From HGM04593 sp045646845 (GTDB taxonomy: Bacteria; Bacteroidota; Bacteroidia; Bacteroidales; Bacteroidaceae), in NCBI GenBank assembly GCA_045646845.1, contig JAZRLO010000003.1, positions 50,011 through 114,010 on the forward strand: a stretch of 64,000 nucleotides of DNA, read 5' to 3'. The position numbers and the translations under genes are program-made. The notes below the pieces were generated by a model that worked only from the letters and a program-made list of their open reading frames with translations, did not search any database and was not told the DNA's origin. Below, one piece after another: positions 35,773 through 44,860 of this stretch (its first letter is position 1; the number at the start of each line of letters is the position of its first letter).

Positions 35773-37401
35773 ATGGAAGAATTTGAATTGATTGCAAAAA
35801 CATTCCAGGGACTTGAAGAGGTCTTGGCTAAAGAACTCGTTGAACTTGGTGCAAACAATGTCCAGATTGGACGCCGTATGGTCTCCTTCACCGGTGATAA
35901 GGCTCTTATGTACAAGGCCAATTTCCATCTTAGGACAGCAGTGAGAATCTTGAAGCCAATACTCCATTTCAAGGCTGACAATGCCGATGAGGTCTATAAT
36001 GTGGTAAAGTCGGTTGCTTGGGAACAGTACCTCGATTCAAATTCGACATTCTCTGTTGATTCGGTGGTATATAGCGATGTTTTCCGTCATTCCAAATTCG
36101 TGGCTTACCGTGTAAAGGATGCCATTGCCGACTATTTTAGCGAGAAGACCGGCGAGCGTCCGTCTGTCCGTCTCAACAACCCCGATCTGGTTTTCCACAT
36201 ACATATTGCCGGTGAGGATTGTACTCTTGCCTTTGACAGCTCGGGTGAGTCTCTTCACAAGCGCGGTTACCGCGTGGAGACGGGTGCGGCACCGATAAAC
36301 GAGGTGCTTGCTGCCGGAATGATAATGCTCACGGGGTGGAACGGTGAATGCGATTTCATAGATCCTATGTGCGGTTCAGGTACCATACCCATTGAGGCGG
36401 CCCTTATCGCGCGCAATATAGCTCCAGGTGTATATCGTCAGGGGTATGCTTTCGAGAAGTGGAAGGATTTCGACAGTGAACTTTTCCGCTCGATATATGA
36501 GGACGACTCGGCGGAACGCGAGTTCAACCACAAAATTTACGGCTACGATGTTGACGGAAGGATGGTGGCATGCGCACGCCGTAACGTGAAGTCTGCAATG
36601 ATGGGCGACATCATAGAGATAGAGTGCCGTGACATCAAGGATTTCGAGGAACCGTCTGCGCCTGCGCTTATGATTGTCAACCCTCCTTACGGTGAACGTC
36701 TCGTGCTCGAGAACCTGCTGCAGGTATATAAGGAGCTCGGAGCTCGCCTGAAGCATGCTTTCCAGGGCAATGAAGCGTGGATAATAAGCAGCAGTTATGA
36801 CTGTTTCGACCAAGTGGGGCTCAAGGCTTCTGCACGCATCCCGCTGTATAACGGCGACCTCGACTGCGAGTTCCGCAAGTATGAACTTTTCCAGGGTAAG
36901 TACAAAGGCTTCAGGGGTGAGGGCAATGAACTGAAGAAGGATTTTGCTCCTTTGAAGAGAAAATCGCGCCTGACAGGTCTCGACGGAGGTACACGTCCTT
37001 CACGTTCGGAACGTGGTGATGAGGACTTCTCAAGCGAAATAGATTCCGATTCAATGCGTCGTCGTCGTGAGCTGGAGTCATACTTCGGTACAGCAAAGGC
37101 GCGTCGTATCGTTGCAGGCCGTGGCTATAGAGAAGAAAACACAGACCGCCCGGAACGTGCGCAGCGTAGGCCGTATGCTGACAGAAGAGAGGGTGGTGAG
37201 CGTCGCGACGAGCGCGGACAGCGCAGAACCTACGCATCCCGTCCCGATGCACGCAACGGTGAAAAACGTGGCGGCAATTACAGCGGCAGAGGACGTGACA
37301 ATGCTGCGGACAGACGCGGGCAGCGAGGTAATGACGGCGGTAAACGCAGGCCCGGCGGCGACTTCAAGCCTCTGCGCGGCGGAAAGCGTGACAAAAGATA
37401 A
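35773..37401 (+). CDS. THUMP-domain RNA methyltransferase (RlmL-N/TrmN-like) with Arg/Gly-rich tail
   Basis: 542 residues from ATG 35773. A ferredoxin-like plus THUMP region (about 1-160; ELIAKTFQGLEEVLAKEL) is followed by a class I SAM methyltransferase: FIDPMCGSGTIPIEAALIARN (SAM-binding loop, split in use) and the N6/N2-type catalytic motif NPPYGER. This resembles the 23S rRNA m2G2445 enzyme RlmL N-terminal half. From about residue 400 the chain becomes low-complexity and rich in Arg, Gly, Asp and Asn (RREGGERRDERGQRR). That tail probably binds RNA. purD starts 35 bases downstream. Confidence 0.88.
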   Translation: MEEFELIAKTFQGLEEVLAKELVELGANNVQIGRRMVSFTGDKALMYKANFHLRTAVRILKPILHFKADNADEVYNVVKSVAWEQYLDSNSTFSVDSVVYSDVFRHSKFVAYRVKDAIADYFSEKTGERPSVRLNNPDLVFHIHIAGEDCTLAFDSSGESLHKRGYRVETGAAPINEVLAAGMIMLTGWNGECDFIDPMCGSGTIPIEAALIARNIAPGVYRQGYAFEKWKDFDSELFRSIYEDDSAEREFNHKIYGYDVDGRMVACARRNVKSAMMGDIIEIECRDIKDFEEPSAPALMIVNPPYGERLVLENLLQVYKELGARLKHAFQGNEAWIISSSYDCFDQVGLKASARIPLYNGDLDCEFRKYELFQGKYKGFRGEGNELKKDFAPLKRKSRLTGLDGGTRPSRSERGDEDFSSEIDSDSMRRRRELESYFGTAKARRIVAGRGYREENTDRPERAQRRPYADRREGGERRDERGQRRTYASRPDARNGEKRGGNYSGRGRDNAADRRGQRGNDGGKRRPGGDFKPLRGGKRDKR

Positions 37402-37436
37402 TCTTTGCTTAAATAAACAGATAAAATTTTGAGAAT

Positions 37437-38705
37437 ATGAATATATTGCTTTTAGGTAGTGGTGGCCGTGAACACGCACTTGCTTGGAAAATAGCTCAGA
37501 GCCCGAAGGTTCAGCAGCTTTTCATAGCTCCCGGCAATGCCGGAACAAAGGAGGTCGGAGTCAATGTTGACATCAAGGTGACAGACTTTGAGGCTATTGC
37601 GGAATTTGTCCTTTCAAACGATGTTGCGATGGTGGTTGTCGGCCCGGAAGATCCGCTCGTGAAGGGTATATATGACTATTTCAAGAACGATGACCGCTTG
37701 AATGGAATCGCAGTTATCGGTCCCTCCAAGGCAGCGGCCGAGTTGGAGGGCAGCAAGAGCTTCGCAAAAGACTTCATGCAACGTCATTCTATTCCTACTG
37801 CAGCATACAAGGCATTTACGGCTGCGGATAAAGAGGATGCTTACCGTTTCCTCGAGGGCTTGAAGGCTCCTTATGTGCTTAAGGCCGACGGCTTGTGTGC
37901 CGGTAAGGGAGTTCTTATTCTCTCTACGCTTGAGGAGGCCAAGAGGAGTCTCGACGAGATGTTCGACGGAATGTTCGGCGATTCATCGGCAACTGTAGTG
38001 ATTGAAGAGTTCCTCGACGGTATTGAATGTTCCGTATTCGTGCTTACCGATGGAAAGGACTATGTGATTCTTCCCGAGGCCAAGGACTACAAACGTATCG
38101 GTGAGGGCAACACAGGGCTTAACACGGGTGGCATGGGCTCAATCTCGCCGGTTCCGTTCGCTACTGAGGAGTGGATGAAAAAAGTTGAGGATAGAATCAT
38201 ACGTCCTACCGTTGACGGTCTTGTGAAGGACAATTTGCTTTACAAGGGATTCATATTCTTCGGTCTTATAAACGTTGAAGGCGAGCCTATGGTCATTGAG
38301 TACAATGTGCGTATGGGTGACCCTGAGACTGAATCGGTTATGTTGCGTCTGAAGAGCGACATCGTTGAACTTTTCGAAAAAGTAGATGCCGGTACTCTGG
38401 CAGGTACAACTGTAGAGTTTGACGAGCGCAATGCCGTTTGTGTGATGCTTGTGTCAGGCGGATACCCCGAAACTTATGGCAAGGGATATGAGATGACCGG
38501 CATGGAAAATGTCAAGGAGAGTATCCTGTTCCACGCAGGAACCGCTGAAAAGGACGGCAAGGTGGTTACATCCGGCGGACGTGTCATTGCTGCAGTATCA
38601 TATGGCGCGACTCGCGAGGAGGCACTTGAAAAGTCATTCCGTTCGGCCAATGCAATCAGTTTCGAAAAGAAATACTTCAGAGGAGATATAGGCTTTGATT
38701 TATAA
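37437..38705 (+). CDS. purD: Phosphoribosylamine-glycine ligase
   Basis: 422 residues. The N-terminal domain starts MNILLLGSGGREHALAWKI, the ATP-grasp core has APYVLKADGLCAGKGV and IEEFLDGIECSVF, and YNVRMGDPETESVM is the GARS signature. It makes glycinamide ribonucleotide, step 2 of purine synthesis. The following membrane protein gene overlaps its end by 11 bases if the TTG start is used. Confidence 0.95.
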   Translation: MNILLLGSGGREHALAWKIAQSPKVQQLFIAPGNAGTKEVGVNVDIKVTDFEAIAEFVLSNDVAMVVVGPEDPLVKGIYDYFKNDDRLNGIAVIGPSKAAAELEGSKSFAKDFMQRHSIPTAAYKAFTAADKEDAYRFLEGLKAPYVLKADGLCAGKGVLILSTLEEAKRSLDEMFDGMFGDSSATVVIEEFLDGIECSVFVLTDGKDYVILPEAKDYKRIGEGNTGLNTGGMGSISPVPFATEEWMKKVEDRIIRPTVDGLVKDNLLYKGFIFFGLINVEGEPMVIEYNVRMGDPETESVMLRLKSDIVELFEKVDAGTLAGTTVEFDERNAVCVMLVSGGYPETYGKGYEMTGMENVKESILFHAGTAEKDGKVVTSGGRVIAAVSYGATREEALEKSFRSANAISFEKKYFRGDIGFDL

Positions 38706-39666
38706 AAGATCATTACAGAAGAGATTCGTATCGGGAATGTACACCCCTGCGGTGTTGATGGTTGTTGCACTCGCTTTGTGGGGGTGCAACACTTTCATTG
38801 TTGATACGGAGAGTGGTGGAGGGGCAACTTTTTATGGTATGCTGTCGGGAACTCTTCTCTCCTCTTTCTTCTCACTGCTTTTCTATATTGTCTCATTCTT
38901 TGTGCTGCGCTCACTGGACCTTTTTGATACCCGCCTGCGCTTTATGCCGGCTCTCTTTATACTGCTTGCGGTATCATTACCGTTGCCGGACAATAGTATC
39001 CATGCGCTCACGCTTCTTCTTCTCATGCTTGCCGTGGCACAGCTCTTCCGTTCTCAGCAGTACCGTTTTGCAGAGAGGCTGCTCTTTTCCTCATTTGCCT
39101 TGTTATCATGCGCCTCTTTGCTGCAGCCGCAGGCCCTTCTGCTGTTTGTGCCCTTTTTGGCCTTTATGTTTTATTCTAACTTGTTCAGCATAAAGCGTTT
39201 ACTTTCGGCCATTCTAGGTGCACTGATGCCTTTTTGGTTCGCCTTTGGTGTTGCATATGTATCTCCTTCTGCAAACGTGATAGTAGCACCGTTCATGCAT
39301 TCGCCGGGTGGTTTTTTCTCCCTTGCTGATGTTGAAATTTCCTCTATGCTCTTGTTGCTTGCAGTGCTGGAGGCATTGGTTTATATCCCGGCAATAATGA
39401 AATTTACCGGTTCTTCGATACCGGCAAAACCACAATTGAGGCGCAGGATGACATTTGTCATAACAATGAACCTGTACCTGCTTGTACTCTCTGTCGTGGC
39501 ATCTCCGAGCGCATCGTTGTTCTATCTGTGGCGTGTGCCAGGGCTTGCAGTTCTGTTCTCTTATGTAATCTCGTTCAAGTTCACGAAACTGACGAATATA
39601 TACTTTATATTGTTGAATTTGGTGCTGGTTGCCGTAGCTGTATATAATTTATGCTTGATTGCCTAA
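38695..39666 (+). CDS. Polytopic membrane protein of unknown function
   Basis: 323 residues from a TTG at 38695 that overlaps purD; ATG 38737 is the alternative and gives 309 residues. The TTG form begins MIYKRSLQKRF, a positively charged stretch in front of the first helix that fits the positive-inside rule. About eight to ten membrane helices fill the whole length, with no catalytic motif recognised. The genes purD, this one and the YqaA-like gene overlap in series (11 and 16 bases), so expression is probably coupled. I do not recognise a function. Confidence 0.75.
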   Translation: MIYKRSLQKRFVSGMYTPAVLMVVALALWGCNTFIVDTESGGGATFYGMLSGTLLSSFFSLLFYIVSFFVLRSLDLFDTRLRFMPALFILLAVSLPLPDNSIHALTLLLLMLAVAQLFRSQQYRFAERLLFSSFALLSCASLLQPQALLLFVPFLAFMFYSNLFSIKRLLSAILGALMPFWFAFGVAYVSPSANVIVAPFMHSPGGFFSLADVEISSMLLLLAVLEALVYIPAIMKFTGSSIPAKPQLRRRMTFVITMNLYLLVLSVVASPSASLFYLWRVPGLAVLFSYVISFKFTKLTNIYFILLNLVLVAVAVYNLCLIA

Positions 39667-40118
39667 TAGAATTTTCCAAGGACTACGGGTATCTGGGAAT
39701 GGCGTTCATCTCATTCCTGGCCGGAACCGTTGTGCCTATAACGAGCGAAGTTGTTCTTGTCTTTTTTCTGAATCTGGGACTGAATCCTCTGATTCTGACC
39801 TTGTCTGCAACTGCAGGAAACACATTGGGCGGAATAAGTTGTTTCCTTATGGGTTATCTTACCAATAAGGAGAGGGTGCAGAAATTCTTCAAGATTCCGG
39901 ACAGGAGAATGAAGAGGGCCGACAAGATGATCCAGAAGTACGGTTTCTGGACGGCTTCAATCTCCTTTGTGCCCGTAATAGGCGAAGTGCTGCTTGTTTC
40001 GCTTGGTGTAATGCGTGTAAACAAGTACAAGGTTATTCTGGTGATGGCTCTTGGAAAGTTGTTGCGCTATCTTCTGATTACGGCATCATATACCGGCCTG
40101 GCAAGCTATTTCGGGTAG
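39651..40118 (+). CDS. YqaA/DedA-like (VTT domain) membrane protein
   Basis: 155 residues. Pattern GYLGMAFISFLAGTVVPITSE, then GNTLGGISCFLMGYL and FVPVIGEVLLVSLGVMRVN, matches the short YqaA branch of the DedA/VTT superfamily, inner membrane proteins implicated in phospholipid or undecaprenyl-phosphate flipping. It overlaps the preceding gene by 16 bases and converges on the radical SAM gene with only 14 bases between the stops, without a visible terminator. Confidence 0.85.
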   Translation: MLDCLIEFSKDYGYLGMAFISFLAGTVVPITSEVVLVFFLNLGLNPLILTLSATAGNTLGGISCFLMGYLTNKERVQKFFKIPDRRMKRADKMIQKYGFWTASISFVPVIGEVLLVSLGVMRVNKYKVILVMALGKLLRYLLITASYTGLASYFG

Positions 40119-40132
40119 TCCTTTTTCGTTTG

Positions 40133-40909
40133 TCAGTATGAAGCGGAGGCTTTGAATCCTGCATTCTCCAGCAAGGCCACAATCCTGTCAAGTTCCTCTT
40201 TTGTTGCTTTCTGAAGCCCTTTCTGAGGCGTTTCCCGGTCAATAGTGTATATCATGACCTCACGTGGTGAAATTCTTTTGAGGGCTTCAATCCAAGGCAG
40301 TACGTACTTGTCTCCCGTATTGTCAATGTCAATGCCCTCAATGATGCCTTTGAGGAACATTGTCTGTATGACGGCATTCCCTCTGAACGCACTCATGCGC
40401 TCTATTATGGCTTCAAGGTCGTAGTGTCCGGCCGGTCTGTCAAGCAAACCGATATATCCGCTGTCAACGGTGTCGAGTTTTAGAATGTTGTTGTCAACCT
40501 TACATAGGGCTTTGAATACCGCGTCACGTGTTATAAGTGTTGAATTTGTCAGGACACTGACTTTTGCGGCCGGAGCATATTTGTCCCGCAGGGAAATTGT
40601 GTCATCTATTATACCGTCGAATTCAGGGTGTATCGTAGGCTCTCCATTTCCGGCAAAGGTGAGTACATCGGGAATTACTCCATTCTGTGTCATCTCCTTC
40701 AGTTTCTCTTCGAGGGTTGCCGAAACCTCCTTGCGTGAAGGCATCCTGCTTCTTGTCCTGCGTTCTGCATTGAAGCCGCATTCGCAATAAAGACAGTCGA
40801 AAGTACAAATCTTGCCATCTCCCGGCAGCAGGTTTATTCCTAACGAGATACCGAGCCTACGGCTTTTTACCGGTCCGAATATGGGTGATGGGTATATTAT
40901 CGTGGCCAT
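40133..40909 (-). CDS. Radical SAM protein
   Basis: 258 residues from ATG 40909 (a TTG at 40930 is less likely). The [4Fe-4S]-SAM motif is CTFDCLYC at about residues 36-43, after IFGPVKSRRLGISLGINLLP; EPTIHPEF is the GGEP-like motif. This subgroup, with PVPSRRLG-like openings, is widespread, uncharacterised in substrate and related at a distance to wyosine-type TYW1 proteins. Last gene of the minus-strand run, 25 bases after the LTA-synthase-like gene. Confidence 0.85.
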   Translation of the reverse strand: MATIIYPSPIFGPVKSRRLGISLGINLLPGDGKICTFDCLYCECGFNAERRTRSRMPSRKEVSATLEEKLKEMTQNGVIPDVLTFAGNGEPTIHPEFDGIIDDTISLRDKYAPAAKVSVLTNSTLITRDAVFKALCKVDNNILKLDTVDSGYIGLLDRPAGHYDLEAIIERMSAFRGNAVIQTMFLKGIIEGIDIDNTGDKYVLPWIEALKRISPREVMIYTIDRETPQKGLQKATKEELDRIVALLENAGFKASASY

Positions 40910-40934
40910 TGTATTTAGTTTTACAGTCAAGTGA

Positions 40935-42947
40935 TTACCTTGTCTCCTCCACGCAGTTTCCTGCCGTCAGTCTGTCGTGGAGCATGCGTGTCATGTATTG
41001 TTGTATTATCGCTTTCAACTCACGTTCCATTGTTTGTTCAAGAACATCTTCGCTTTCAATAATGTTCTTCTTCATCAGCGGGTCTTTGCGTATGTTGTAC
41101 AGCGACAGGCTTTTTTCTCCGTCGAACAGCAGGACGTACTCTCCTTTGTAGTATTGGAATACCTCATTGGTGAAGTTTACTGCATAGCTCTCTTCAGGTT
41201 CAGCCGACAAGAGGCTTTCCCCGAATGCAACGAAGGGTTTTCTGTATCCTGCATATTCAAGAACCGTCGGCATTATGTCTATCTGCTGTGCTATGGTCTC
41301 TTCGTCAATTCCCGCTGTGAACGGTGTATCCTGGCCCGGCATGAAGAATATTACAGGTACCTCGAACATGCCGGCCGTTGTCATGTATCGCTCATTCTGC
41401 CTGCAGTTGGTGTGGTCTGCCGTAATGACAAACAGGGTATTCTTGTACCAGCTCTGTTTCTCGGCATATTCAAAGAAGCGTCTCAGGGCGTTGTCGGTAT
41501 ATTGCACACACTCCACGAACGGGTGGTTGCCTTTGCGGAATTTTCCTGAATACTCATCCGGTATCCTGAACGGGTCGTGTGACGATGCCGTAAACACGGA
41601 TGTGAAGAAGGGTTCTTTCATTCCGTTCATGCATTCTGCATAGTATTGCAGGAACGGCTCGTCCCATATAGCCCAGGTCCCGTCATGGTCATCCATACCT
41701 TTGTGTGCAGGTGCTTTGCAGTACTCGTCCAGTCCGTAGTACTTGTCGAATCCCGTAGCTTTCGCAAATGCCTGGAATCCCATTGAGCCGTTGGGCGCTC
41801 CATGAAAGAATGCCGTGCTGTAGCCCTCCTCGCCCAGCAATCCTGCTATTCCGCTAACTTTGTTGAGCGATGCCTCTGTGGTGAAGAACGGTTCCACGAA
41901 CATCGGGATGCTTGAGAGTATCGAGGGCATACCGTCAATGCTTTTCATGCCGTTGCCGTATGAGTAACGGTAGCTTCTGCTCTTTTCTATGAGTGAATCC
42001 AGAAATGGTGTAAGGCTGCCTTCAGGGCGCGGATTGTATGCCCCGATATACTCTTTCCCGAAACTTTCCACTATTATTACGACAATGTTCTTCTTCTCCT
42101 TATTCTCTCCGTCAAAGGCGAACTGCTGTATGGGGTCGAATATTGCAGCCAACTCTTCCTCGCTGAAGTAGTTCTTTTCCGTAAAGGCTTTATTGCCGAT
42201 TGTTCTTATGATTGAGAACGGTGTGTTGAGTATTATCGGTGCCTCTGCCGGTGATGACACGTATGCGTTGGCATTGCTCAGCGTTATCGGCCGTACTGCC
42301 TTCCCGATGCCTCCGCGGATTCCTGTAACGAGCAGGAACGCAGCCACAGCGAGTGCCGGCACATGCAAGGCATAGTATGCCACTCTGCTTCCGTACTGCT
42401 TTCTGGCAGGAACATACAGCCTGCATATGGCCCATATGATGGCTATTCCTATAAGGAGCAGCCACCAGTGGTCGAGTGCGGCTGTTCCAATTACAGTTCC
42501 CATGTTTCCTTCACCGCCGAATTCGCTGAATATGCTGAATGTAGTCCTTCGTCCGGTGAACGGCACATATACGCAGTCGCACAGGTTGACGATGACTCCA
42601 ATGGCGTTCGGTACCACGAACGACCATTTCGTTATGCTCTGCATCACCTTCCCCTCCTTGTAATGAAGCGGGAACAGCAACAATGCCACGTATAAGGAAT
42701 TAAGATAACATACGGCCGAGGTGTCGAACAGCAGCGAGCCTTTGAACATTTCCCATAGTGAATTGTGTTCAAAGGCCTGTGCATACATGTCATTGTTCAT
42801 CAGAACGAATATGATGCGGCAGAGGAACAGGAGTGCATAGGAGAAACCTATGTTAAACAGGAGCGAGACAAATATGTTCCGCTCATTAATCCTCCCCAAG
42901 AATATTTGTCTTAAGGTCTCTTTTCCGAATGCTTTCCTTGTGTCCAT
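40935..42947 (-). CDS. LTA synthase-like membrane phosphotransferase/sulfatase (second)
   Basis: 670 residues. Five membrane helices in the first 250 residues are followed by a periplasmic alkaline-phosphatase-superfamily domain: VVIIVESFGKEYIG (metal-binding Glu), MKSIDGMPSILSSIP at the nucleophile position, FVITADHTNC (metal Asp-His). This is the LtaS/OpgB-like layout. Gram-negative members transfer phosphoglycerol, phosphoethanolamine or act as sulfatases; the substrate is unknown. Only 9 bases separate it from a homologous gene upstream, so a tandem duplication that has diverged strongly is likely. Confidence 0.87.
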   Translation of the reverse strand: MDTRKAFGKETLRQIFLGRINERNIFVSLLFNIGFSYALLFLCRIIFVLMNNDMYAQAFEHNSLWEMFKGSLLFDTSAVCYLNSLYVALLLFPLHYKEGKVMQSITKWSFVVPNAIGVIVNLCDCVYVPFTGRRTTFSIFSEFGGEGNMGTVIGTAALDHWWLLLIGIAIIWAICRLYVPARKQYGSRVAYYALHVPALAVAAFLLVTGIRGGIGKAVRPITLSNANAYVSSPAEAPIILNTPFSIIRTIGNKAFTEKNYFSEEELAAIFDPIQQFAFDGENKEKKNIVVIIVESFGKEYIGAYNPRPEGSLTPFLDSLIEKSRSYRYSYGNGMKSIDGMPSILSSIPMFVEPFFTTEASLNKVSGIAGLLGEEGYSTAFFHGAPNGSMGFQAFAKATGFDKYYGLDEYCKAPAHKGMDDHDGTWAIWDEPFLQYYAECMNGMKEPFFTSVFTASSHDPFRIPDEYSGKFRKGNHPFVECVQYTDNALRRFFEYAEKQSWYKNTLFVITADHTNCRQNERYMTTAGMFEVPVIFFMPGQDTPFTAGIDEETIAQQIDIMPTVLEYAGYRKPFVAFGESLLSAEPEESYAVNFTNEVFQYYKGEYVLLFDGEKSLSLYNIRKDPLMKKNIIESEDVLEQTMERELKAIIQQYMTRMLHDRLTAGNCVEETR

Positions 42948-42956
42948 TCAAGTCCG

Positions 42957-44852
42957 TTATCTATTGTAAAAATCCCCGTATGTGGTCTGCAATATTGCTT
43001 TTGCTCTCTTTATGCGCTCGCCACCTCCCTCTGAAGGCTGTTGCATTATCTCTTTGTCGGAATTGAGGTCATATACTGAGAAACCAGTAGAGTCTATCAA
43101 TGATATTCCGTTGTTGTAGCAGTGGTATGCGAAGGGGTAAGCGTATTGCTCTCCGAGTATGTTACGGCTGAACCTGAATTCATCCGCAGGCAGCTGCAAC
43201 TGTGCAAGCAGCGTTGCCGCAAGGTCGCTCTGGTTAAACGTTACGTCAATCCTTTTCGCCTCCTTGACGGCTCCTCCGAGCAGCAGCAACGGTATGTGGT
43301 TGCGGTTCCTGTCTGTCTGGCTGATGCCATCGGGGTATCCTGTCACGGAGTGGTCCGGAATGCAGACGACAAGCGTGTTCTCCCATATTTCTGTCTCCTT
43401 CAGTCTGTCGATGAAGCGTCCGAACTGTTCATCGGTGAATGCGAACGAGTTGGCGACCTCGTCATCGGGGATGCGGTTGTACGGTACGGCCCACGGCTCA
43501 TGGCTGCTCAGTGTCAGAAGCGTAGTCTGCCATGGTTCATTCTTCTGCTTCATCACCACATCGTACAATCTGTTGAAAGTGATGTCGTCACCGGCTCCCC
43601 ACCGGTGGCTCTTCCTTTCGGCCATCGTGAAGTCCTTGTCCGATATGATTCTTTCATATCCTGTTGAGTAGAGATATCCGCTCATGTTGGTGAAGTTGAT
43701 GTCTCCGCCATAGATGAATGTGTTGGAGTATCCGGCACTCTTCAGGGACGAGGCCAGTGACGGCAGTGTACGGCTTCTCTTCGCATCCTTCATGACCGAT
43801 GTCTTCGGGAACGACGGGTATCCGCTCAGCGTACAGATTAGTCCCCTGTCCGTGCGGAAACTGTTCGCGTAGCATCCTGTGAAAAGTACCCCCTCCTTTG
43901 AGAGCCGGTTGAAGTTGGGTGTCACACCCTTCATTCCTCCAAGTTCCTCTATCAGACAGGCACTCATGCCCTCCAGTATGATTGTTATGATATTGGGCCG
44001 CGTACAAGTTAATAATGTGTCGGTCAGTGTGGGGTCATTGACGTATAGACCGTTGAACACCCTGTCGAGTTCATCCTTCCCGAAAAAGCTGTATTCATCG
44101 CAGAAATCCTCATTGTAGATGACGGTGTCAAGGAAACTGAAGATGGGGTTTACGGCTGCGTCATTCAGGAACTGCCGGTTGCAATGATACACGGTTCCTA
44201 TGTTGTTGGTGGATTCTGTGACTCCACCTCTGATGCCAAGGAAAATGACTCCCCCCAACAAGGTCATCGTGATGGCCGTCGCTGCTTTTCTGCCGCACTC
44301 TTTGAATCTCGCGCTTGCGTTGCGGCTACGGTACATTGCAAGTGTCAGCAGCCGGTATATGCCGTATGTCGATATTGCAAGGAGCACTAAGAGTAGCATA
44401 ATCTGCCAAACGGCAATACTGGCAAGTGCATTCCCGGGCGAGTCGAGGTATATGAGTACCGATGCGTCGAGTTTGAACTCCCAGTAGGGGTACAGGGTCA
44501 GGTCCGACAGGAATGCCAGTGCCATGGCGAAGGCTATGAGCATGTTGTATCCCATGAAGAATTTTTTCATGGGCAGGTTCCAGAATACGGACACTATGAC
44601 CAGAAGCAACGGTATGGCCGTGAAGTATCCTGCAACCGCAAAATCATGGGCCAGCCCGTGGTATATTGCTCTTATGCAGTCTGCAGCGGAGCAATCAGTG
44701 TTGCCGCAGTCCAGTAGCATGAACAGAACCTTGTAGGCAACAGAGAGCGCTATAATGCAGAAATAGAACCCCACGAGGAAAAGGAGCCTTTCCCCTGTGC
44801 CGCTCTCCTTTACGGATGCAAAACTCCTTCCTATGTAACCTGGCATCTTCAT
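42957..44852 (-). CDS. LTA synthase-like membrane phosphotransferase/sulfatase (first)
   Basis: 631 residues from ATG 44852, chosen because a rare AGGAG sits 7 bases before it and because longer frames overlap the RNase H gene. Five membrane helices, then an alkaline-phosphatase-superfamily domain: ITIILEGMSACLIEELGG (metal Glu), SFRTDRGLICTLSGYP (nucleophile Thr region), CIPDHSVTGYPDG (metal Asp-His). Same family as the next gene. Such enzymes add charged groups to periplasmic or surface glycolipids or glycans. Eight bases after the RNase H gene. Confidence 0.87.
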   Translation of the reverse strand: MKMPGYIGRSFASVKESGTGERLLFLVGFYFCIIALSVAYKVLFMLLDCGNTDCSAADCIRAIYHGLAHDFAVAGYFTAIPLLLVIVSVFWNLPMKKFFMGYNMLIAFAMALAFLSDLTLYPYWEFKLDASVLIYLDSPGNALASIAVWQIMLLLVLLAISTYGIYRLLTLAMYRSRNASARFKECGRKAATAITMTLLGGVIFLGIRGGVTESTNNIGTVYHCNRQFLNDAAVNPIFSFLDTVIYNEDFCDEYSFFGKDELDRVFNGLYVNDPTLTDTLLTCTRPNIITIILEGMSACLIEELGGMKGVTPNFNRLSKEGVLFTGCYANSFRTDRGLICTLSGYPSFPKTSVMKDAKRSRTLPSLASSLKSAGYSNTFIYGGDINFTNMSGYLYSTGYERIISDKDFTMAERKSHRWGAGDDITFNRLYDVVMKQKNEPWQTTLLTLSSHEPWAVPYNRIPDDEVANSFAFTDEQFGRFIDRLKETEIWENTLVVCIPDHSVTGYPDGISQTDRNRNHIPLLLLGGAVKEAKRIDVTFNQSDLAATLLAQLQLPADEFRFSRNILGEQYAYPFAYHCYNNGISLIDSTGFSVYDLNSDKEIMQQPSEGGGERIKRAKAILQTTYGDFYNR

Positions 44853-44860
44853 GGTAACTC

